Assembly: GCA_945864305.1 (NCBI GenBank) | Contig: CAMBAJ010000001.1 | Span: forward strand, 1-64,000 | Direction of reading: 5' to 3' | Source of the DNA: an uncultured Clostridia bacterium | GTDB lineage: Bacteria; Bacillota; Clostridia; Oscillospirales; Oscillospiraceae | Length of the DNA: 64,000 nt | Program-made: the position numbers and the translations under genes | Shown here: positions 58,427 through 64,000 of the stretch, in pieces | Position numbering within the stretch: the stretch's first letter is position 1 | Layout: each line of letters begins with the position of its first letter | Notes under the pieces: generated by a model | The model's input: only the letters and a program-made list of their open reading frames with translations | The model's database searches: none | What the model was told of the DNA's origin: nothing

Positions 58427-59182
58427 ATGGTACATTTTGTCGGTGCGGGGCCGGGAGCGCCCGACCTCATCACCCTGCGGGGCGCGGAGCTGCTGAAGCA
58501 GGCGGACGTCATCATCTACGCCGGGAGCCTTGTGAACCCGGCGCTGCTGGACATGGCCCGAGAGGACTGCGAGATCCATAACAGCGCGAAAATGACGCTG
58601 GAGCAGGTCATCGACGTGATGAAGCAGGCGGAAGCGGCGGGCAAAACCACGGTGCGGCTGCACACCGGCGACCCCTGTGTCTACGGAGCCATCCGGGAGC
58701 AGATGGACGCCCTGGACGAGCTGGGCATTTCCTATGACGACGTGCCGGGCGTCTCCAGCTTCTGCGGCGCGGCGGCGGCCCTGCGGGCGGAATACACGCT
58801 GCCCGGCGTCAGCCAGAGCGTCATCATCACCCGGCTGGCGGGCCGTACCCCGGTGCCGGATGCGGAGAGTTTATCGTCTATGGCAAGCCACGGCGCGTCC
58901 ATGGCAGTGTTCCTCTCCAGCGGGATGCTGGGCCGGGTTCAGGAGGAACTGCTGAAGGGTGCCTATACGGAGGACACCCCGGCGGCGCTGGTATACAAGG
59001 CTACCTGGCCGGAGGAGAAAACCGTGCGCTGCACGGTAGGGACCCTGGCCCAGGCGGGAGAGGCCCACGGCATCAGCAAAACGGCGCTGGTGCTGGTGGG
59101 GAATTTCCTGGACAGCCCCTATGAAAAGAGTAAGCTGTACGACCCGACGTTTACGACGGAATTCCGGGAGGCCAGCCGGTGA
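58427..59182 (+). CDS. cbiF: Cobalt-precorrin-4 C11-methyltransferase
   Basis: VHFVGAGPGAPDLITLRGAELLKQADVIIYAGSLV, TGDPCVYGAIREQM. Confidence 0.95.
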   Translation: MVHFVGAGPGAPDLITLRGAELLKQADVIIYAGSLVNPALLDMAREDCEIHNSAKMTLEQVIDVMKQAEAAGKTTVRLHTGDPCVYGAIREQMDALDELGISYDDVPGVSSFCGAAAALRAEYTLPGVSQSVIITRLAGRTPVPDAESLSSMASHGASMAVFLSSGMLGRVQEELLKGAYTEDTPAALVYKATWPEEKTVRCTVGTLAQAGEAHGISKTALVLVGNFLDSPYEKSKLYDPTFTTEFREASR

Positions 59183-60186
59183 GCGCCCGGCGGATCGCCT
59201 ACCTGTCCTTCACGGAGCGGGGAGCCGCCTTAGCGGAGCAGCTGCGGGCCGCCTTGGGCGGCACGGCATCGTGCACCCGGCGGATAGAGGGCTTTTCCCT
59301 GCCCCAATGGACGGCTGAAGCCTTTGGCGCTTTTGACGCACTGGTGTTTGTGGGCGCGGTGGGCATCGCGGTCCGGGCGGTGGCGCCGTTTCTGAAAAGC
59401 AAGGCCCGGGACCCGGCGGTGGTGGCGGTGGATGAATGCGGCCGCTTCGCCGTTCCGGTAGTCTCCGGCCATCTGGGCGGCGCCAACGACCTTGCAAGAG
59501 AAATTGCCGCCATTTGCGGCGCGGTGGCCGTCATTACCACCGCCACCGATGCCAACGGACTGTTCGCCGTGGACGAGTGGGCGAAGCACCAGAACTGCGC
59601 GGTGACGGACCCCCACGGCATCAAGGCGGTCTCCGCCAGGATTTTGGCGGGTGAGACCGTCCGTGTCCGCTCGGAGTGGCCGGTGGAGGGCGAGTGCCCG
59701 GTGGGCGTGGCCCTGACGGACGGCCCGGACTGGGATGTCTGGGTGGATGTCCGCCGCCATGAGGGTGGACTGTGCCTGACACCCAGGGCATTGGTGCTGG
59801 GCGTGGGGTGCCGCAGGGGTACGCCCCGGGAGGCGCTGGAGACAGCGTTTCGGGAATTGTACACGGAACAAAACCTCTGGCTGGAGGCGGTGTGCGGTGC
59901 GGCCACCATTGACCTCAAGGCGGAAGAGGCCGGACTGCTGGACTTCTGCGCCGCCCACGGCTGGCCGCTGACCTGCTATTCCGCGGAAGAACTGCGCCGG
60001 GCGGAGGGAACGTTTACGCCCTCGGCCTTTGTGGAGCAGACAACAGGCGTGGACAATGTCTGCGAGCGGAGCGCGGTGCTGGCAGGCGGAGGAGCGCTGC
60101 TGACGGGAAAACACGCCGGAAACGGAGTCACCATGGCGCTGGCCTGGCGGCCGTTCCGGCTGGATTGGAGATGGAAGAATGGGTAA
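59179..60186 (+). CDS. cbiG: Cobalt-precorrin 5A hydrolase
   Basis: VFVGAVGIAVRAVAPFLKSKARDPAVVAVDECGRFAVPVVSGHLGGANDLAREIA. Confidence 0.94.
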   Translation: MSARRIAYLSFTERGAALAEQLRAALGGTASCTRRIEGFSLPQWTAEAFGAFDALVFVGAVGIAVRAVAPFLKSKARDPAVVAVDECGRFAVPVVSGHLGGANDLAREIAAICGAVAVITTATDANGLFAVDEWAKHQNCAVTDPHGIKAVSARILAGETVRVRSEWPVEGECPVGVALTDGPDWDVWVDVRRHEGGLCLTPRALVLGVGCRRGTPREALETAFRELYTEQNLWLEAVCGAATIDLKAEEAGLLDFCAAHGWPLTCYSAEELRRAEGTFTPSAFVEQTTGVDNVCERSAVLAGGGALLTGKHAGNGVTMALAWRPFRLDWRWKNG

Positions 60187-60919
60187 AGTCTATGTGGTGG
60201 GGCTGGGCCCCGGCGGGGAGCAGTACCTGACGGCGGAGGCCCGGGCGGCCCTGGACGCGGCGGAGGTGCTCTGCGGCTATACGGTGTATGTGGACCTGGT
60301 GGCGCCGCTGTACCCGGGCAAGGAAGTCTACACAACGCCGATGAAGAAGGAAATCGACCGCTGCCGCTGGGCGCTGGAGACAGCCAATGATGGCCGGACG
60401 GTGGCTATGGTCTGCAGCGGTGACGCCGGAGTCTACGGCATGGCCGGCCCGGTGCTGGAGCTGGCGGCGGATTATCCTGCAGTAGATGTGGAAGTGGTGC
60501 CCGGCGTCACGGCGGCCCTCTCCGGCGGAGCGGTGCTGGGGGCCCCTCTGGGACACGATTTCTGTGTCATCTCTCTGTCGGACCTGCTGACCCCCTGGGA
60601 GGTCATCGAAAAACGGCTCACTTGCGCGGCGGAGGGCGATTTTGCCGTTTGCCTGTATAACCCCAGCTCCAAAAAGCGGAAGGACTATCTGCAGCGGGCC
60701 TGTGAAATCCTGCTGCGCAGCCGGAGCGGGGACACGGTCTGCGGCTGGGTGCGGAACATCGGCCGGGAGGGCCAGGAGCATCGGATTCTCACCCTGGAGC
60801 AGCTGCAAAACGCGGAAGTGGATATGTTTACAACGGTGTTTATCGGCTCCTCCCGCACCCGCTGTGTGGAGGGGCGGATGGTAACGCCCAGAGGCTACGA
60901 AAAGAAATGCGAATTGTAA
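60179..60919 (+). CDS. cbiH: Precorrin-3B C17-methyltransferase
   Basis: GKVYVVGLGPGGEQYLTAEARAALDAAEVLCGYTVYVDLV, CSGDAGVYGMAGPVLEL. Confidence 0.95.
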   Translation: MGKVYVVGLGPGGEQYLTAEARAALDAAEVLCGYTVYVDLVAPLYPGKEVYTTPMKKEIDRCRWALETANDGRTVAMVCSGDAGVYGMAGPVLELAADYPAVDVEVVPGVTAALSGGAVLGAPLGHDFCVISLSDLLTPWEVIEKRLTCAAEGDFAVCLYNPSSKKRKDYLQRACEILLRSRSGDTVCGWVRNIGREGQEHRILTLEQLQNAEVDMFTTVFIGSSRTRCVEGRMVTPRGYEKKCEL

Positions 60920-61647
60920 TTTTCAGCGGGACTACCGAGGGCCGCCTGCTCTCCCACCTGCTGGCGGAGAAAGGGGCCGCAGTGACGGTCTGCGTAGCCA
61001 CGGAATACGGCTGCGAGGAGCAGGGAGAAGCCCCCGGCGTCACCGTCCTGACGGGACGGAAAACCGTGGAGGAGATGGCGGAGCTGCTGCAGGGCAGCGA
61101 TTTGTGCGTGGACGCCACCCATCCCTACGCCGTAGAGGTGACGAAGAGCGTCCGGCGGGCCTGCAGCGAGGCGGGAGTCCCGTACCGCCGGTTGCTCCGG
61201 GACCGGAGCGCGGACACGGACGCCCTCGTGGTGGACAGCGCGGAAGCGGCGGCGGAGCTGCTGGCGGACCGGGAGGGGAATATCCTCCTGGCTACCGGCA
61301 TGAAGGAACTGCCTGCGTTTGCGGGTATTTCCCCTGCCAGACTGTATCCCAGAGTGCTGCCCACCGGGGACAGCATTGCGGCCTGCGAGCGGGCGGGTAT
61401 CCCCCGCCGCAATGTCATTGCCATGCAGGGGCCGTTTTCCAGAGAACTGAACGAGGCGCTGATCCGTCAGTTCCATATTGTGTATCTGGTGACCAAGGAC
61501 GGCGGAAAGGCCGGAGGCTTTCAGGAGAAAGTCCAGGCGGCTGAGAACACCGGCATTGAGCTGGTGCTCATCCGCCGCCCGGAGGAGACGGGCGAATCCT
61601 TTGATGAGGTAGTCAAAAGCTGCGAGGAGATGATGAAATGCTTGTAA
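60907..61647 (+). CDS. cbiJ: Cobalt-precorrin-6A reductase
   Basis: RIVIFSGTTEGRLLSHLLAEKG, DATHPYAVEVTKSV. Confidence 0.94.
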   Translation: MRIVIFSGTTEGRLLSHLLAEKGAAVTVCVATEYGCEEQGEAPGVTVLTGRKTVEEMAELLQGSDLCVDATHPYAVEVTKSVRRACSEAGVPYRRLLRDRSADTDALVVDSAEAAAELLADREGNILLATGMKELPAFAGISPARLYPRVLPTGDSIAACERAGIPRRNVIAMQGPFSRELNEALIRQFHIVYLVTKDGGKAGGFQEKVQAAENTGIELVLIRRPEETGESFDEVVKSCEEMMKCL

Positions 61648-62852
61648 CACTGGTGGGCCTGGGCTGCGGAACCGCCGCCACCATGACGGCGGAGGGCCTG
61701 GAGGCCTTGCGGCGGGCGGACTGCCTGCTGGGCGCTGGACGTCTGCTGGCGGCAGTGCCGGAAAACGGCGCAGCAAAACGGGTGGAGGCCACCCGTCCCC
61801 GGCAGCTTCTGGACGCACTGCTGGAAAGCGGAGCGGAGCGGCCCTGCGTGGTGTACAGCGGCGACACGGGCTTTTATTCCGGTACCCGGGGGCTGCTGGC
61901 CCTGCTGGCGGAGGCGGGCATCGAGAGCCGGGTGCTGCCCGGCATCTCCAGCGTGCAGCTCCTGGCGGCCCGGCTGGGCCGTCCCTGGCAGGCGTGGAAG
62001 CTGTGTTCCGCCCACGGAACAGACTGTGACCCGGTGACGGCGGTGATGGAGGGCCAGCCTGCCTTTTTCCTCACCGGCGGGGCCCTGGGGCCCGCGGACC
62101 TGTGCCGCCGGCTGGCGGAGGCGGGCCTGGGCAGCCTGGAAGTGACCGTGGGGGAAAATCTCTCCTACGAGACCGAACATATTTTGCGCGGTACGGCGGC
62201 AGAGTTCGCCGGGCGGAGCTTTGCGCCGCTGTCCGTGCTGCTGGCGGAGGCGGCACCGCGCCCCTTCCCGCTCCGGACCGCCGGATTTCCTGACGAGGCC
62301 TTTCTGCGGGGCAAGGTGCCCATGACGAAGCAGGAGGTCCGTGCCGCCATACTGGGCAAGCTGGCCGTCCGGCCGGAGGATACGGTGTGGGACGTGGGCG
62401 CGGGGACCGGCAGCGTCAGCGTGGAACTTGCCCGGGCGGCCTGCCGTGGACGGGTGTTTGCCGTGGAATGCCAGGAGGAGGCCTGTGACCTCATCCGCCG
62501 GAACCGGGAGCGGTTCGGTGCCTGGAACCTGACGCTCATTCAGGGCAAGGCCCCGGAGGCATTGGAGAACCTCCCCGCGCCGGATGCGGTGTTCATCGGT
62601 GGGACAAAGGGAACGCTGGAGCCGGTGCTGGACGTGGTGCTGCGGAAAAACCCCAACGCCCGTATCTGCGTCTCCGCCATCGCGCTGGAGACGCTGTCCG
62701 CCGCCGTATCTGCCCTGACGGCCCGCGGCCTGACGGCGGAGGTGGCGCAAATCGGCGTCAGCAGGACGAAGGCAGCGGGGAAGCTGCACCTGCTGATGGC
62801 CAACAACCCGGTGTTTCTGATTTCCGCAGGACCTTCGGAGGCGGCACTATGA
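61638..62852 (+). CDS. cbiET: Bifunctional precorrin-6Y C5,15-methyltransferase/decarboxylase (CbiE-CbiT fusion)
   Basis: VTLVGLGCGTAATMTAEGLEALRRADCLLGAGRLL; VWDVGAGTGSVSVELARAA. Confidence 0.94.
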   Translation: MLVTLVGLGCGTAATMTAEGLEALRRADCLLGAGRLLAAVPENGAAKRVEATRPRQLLDALLESGAERPCVVYSGDTGFYSGTRGLLALLAEAGIESRVLPGISSVQLLAARLGRPWQAWKLCSAHGTDCDPVTAVMEGQPAFFLTGGALGPADLCRRLAEAGLGSLEVTVGENLSYETEHILRGTAAEFAGRSFAPLSVLLAEAAPRPFPLRTAGFPDEAFLRGKVPMTKQEVRAAILGKLAVRPEDTVWDVGAGTGSVSVELARAACRGRVFAVECQEEACDLIRRNRERFGAWNLTLIQGKAPEALENLPAPDAVFIGGTKGTLEPVLDVVLRKNPNARICVSAIALETLSAAVSALTARGLTAEVAQIGVSRTKAAGKLHLLMANNPVFLISAGPSEAAL

Positions 62853-64000
62853 TTCGGCTGCTGATCGCTGCCCCGGCTTCCGGGAGCGGAAAAACTTCCG
62901 TGACCTGCGCTCTGCTGACGGCGCTGCAAAAAAGAGGGCTGGACCCCTGCGCCTTCAAGTGCGGGCCGGATTACATCGACCCCATGTTCCACCGCAGTGT
63001 CCTGGGCGTGGAGAGCCATAATCTGGACCTCTTCCTCGCGGAGGAGACGGCGGTGCGGCAAAACTTCCGCCGCTGGGCGGCGGGCCACGGCGCCGCTGTG
63101 TGCGAAGGGGTCATGGGATTTTACGACGGCCTGGGCGGTACCACGGACAGGGCCAGCGCCTGGCATGTGGCAAAAACGTTGGAACTGCCGGTGCTCCTGG
63201 TGGTGCGGCCCCGGGGAGCCAGTTTGACGCTGGCTGCCCAGATTCGGGGCCTGCTGGACTTTCGGAAGGGCAGCGGCGTCATGGGAATTCTCCTGAACGA
63301 CTGCGCGCCGTCCCTTTGCCGTTCTTTGACGCCGATGCTGGAGCGGGAGACGGGCCTGCCGGTGCTGGGGTGCCTGCCGCATCTGGAGGAGGCGGCGTTT
63401 TCCAGCCGTCATCTGGGCCTGTATACCGCCGGGGAGATTCAAGACTTGACCCAGCGCATGGACCTGCTGGCCCAAAAACTGGAAGAGCATGCCGACCTGG
63501 ATCGCCTGCTGGAGCTGTGTGGGGACGGTGCGGCCCCGTTTGCCGCAGAGCCGCGCGTGAAGGGATCGGACGGCGTTCCCATTGCGGTTGCCCGGGACGA
63601 GGCGTTTTGCTTCACCTATGCCGAGACGCTGGAGGCGCTGGAGGCCGCCGGGGGGAGCCTGCGCTTTTTCAGCCCGCTGCGGGACAGTGCCCTGCCGTCG
63701 GACGCCGCCGGATTGTATCTGCCGGGCGGCTATCCGGAATTGTATGCGGAAGCACTTTCCCGGAATGACGCTATGCGCCGGGTGGTGAGGCAGGCAGTGG
63801 AGAATGGCCTGCCCACCGTGGCGGAATGCGGCGGCTTCCTGTACTTGGGACAGTCGCTGGAGGATGAAAAGGGCCGCGCTTTTCCCATGGCGGGGGTCCT
63901 TCCCGGACAGGGTATCCGGACCCCGCGGCTGGTGCGCTTTGGCTATGGGGAGCTGACGGCACGGGCGGACAACCTGCTGCTGCAGGCGGGGGAGACTCTG
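62849..64000 (+). CDS. cbiA: Cobyrinate a,c-diamide synthase, 3' end beyond window
   Basis: MIRLLIAAPASGSGKTSVTCALLTALQKRGLDPCAFKCGPDYIDPMFHR; LYLPGGYPELYAEAL; AECGGFLYLGQ; open to window end. Confidence 0.95.
   Translation, partial: MIRLLIAAPASGSGKTSVTCALLTALQKRGLDPCAFKCGPDYIDPMFHRSVLGVESHNLDLFLAEETAVRQNFRRWAAGHGAAVCEGVMGFYDGLGGTTDRASAWHVAKTLELPVLLVVRPRGASLTLAAQIRGLLDFRKGSGVMGILLNDCAPSLCRSLTPMLERETGLPVLGCLPHLEEAAFSSRHLGLYTAGEIQDLTQRMDLLAQKLEEHADLDRLLELCGDGAAPFAAEPRVKGSDGVPIAVARDEAFCFTYAETLEALEAAGGSLRFFSPLRDSALPSDAAGLYLPGGYPELYAEALSRNDAMRRVVRQAVENGLPTVAECGGFLYLGQSLEDEKGRAFPMAGVLPGQGIRTPRLVRFGYGELTARADNLLLQAGETL

Overview
The window is a GC-rich Firmicutes/Clostridia (Oscillospiraceae-like) chromosome segment. 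Most of it is housekeeping: tpiA-gpmI, prfB, pgi, recJ, RSH, dtd, hemZ, PNP, the mazG-hup-rqcP-yabP-yabQ-divIC-S1 cluster, hpf, gap, mnmA. It ends in a long cobalamin-riboswitch-controlled anaerobic B12 uptake/biosynthesis operon (47.4-64.0 kb, running off the right edge). Two accessory loci stand out. (1) A retron at 9913-11047 on the minus strand. It has an RT with retron hallmarks (NAARH, LPQGAPTSP, VTGLVVN, and a YCDD variant active site). Upstream is a 176-nt intergenic region bounded by a perfect 10-bp inverted repeat (CGGAACAAAA/TTTTGTTCCG) enclosing several hairpins, i.e. a convincing msr-msd. No obvious effector is co-directional. (2) A 7.56-kb integrated element (about 39641-47204) in the 3' end of an initiator tRNA-Met gene. 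It is flanked by a 52-bp direct repeat (attL 39589-39640, attR 47153-47204) and carries a tyrosine integrase, a membrane protein, a WYL regulator plus a PD-(D/E)XK nuclease, and a 428-aa protein homologous to the polymerase core of PolC but apparently lacking all catalytic aspartates. That pseudo-PolC, beside defence-type genes, is the best candidate for a previously undescribed system. Other observations include a candidate sRNA, a 25-aa microprotein gene, a histidine-kinase-like protein lacking its phosphoacceptor His, and a 191-bp yabQ/divIC overlap. All homology calls were made by eye from sequence; no database search was run.
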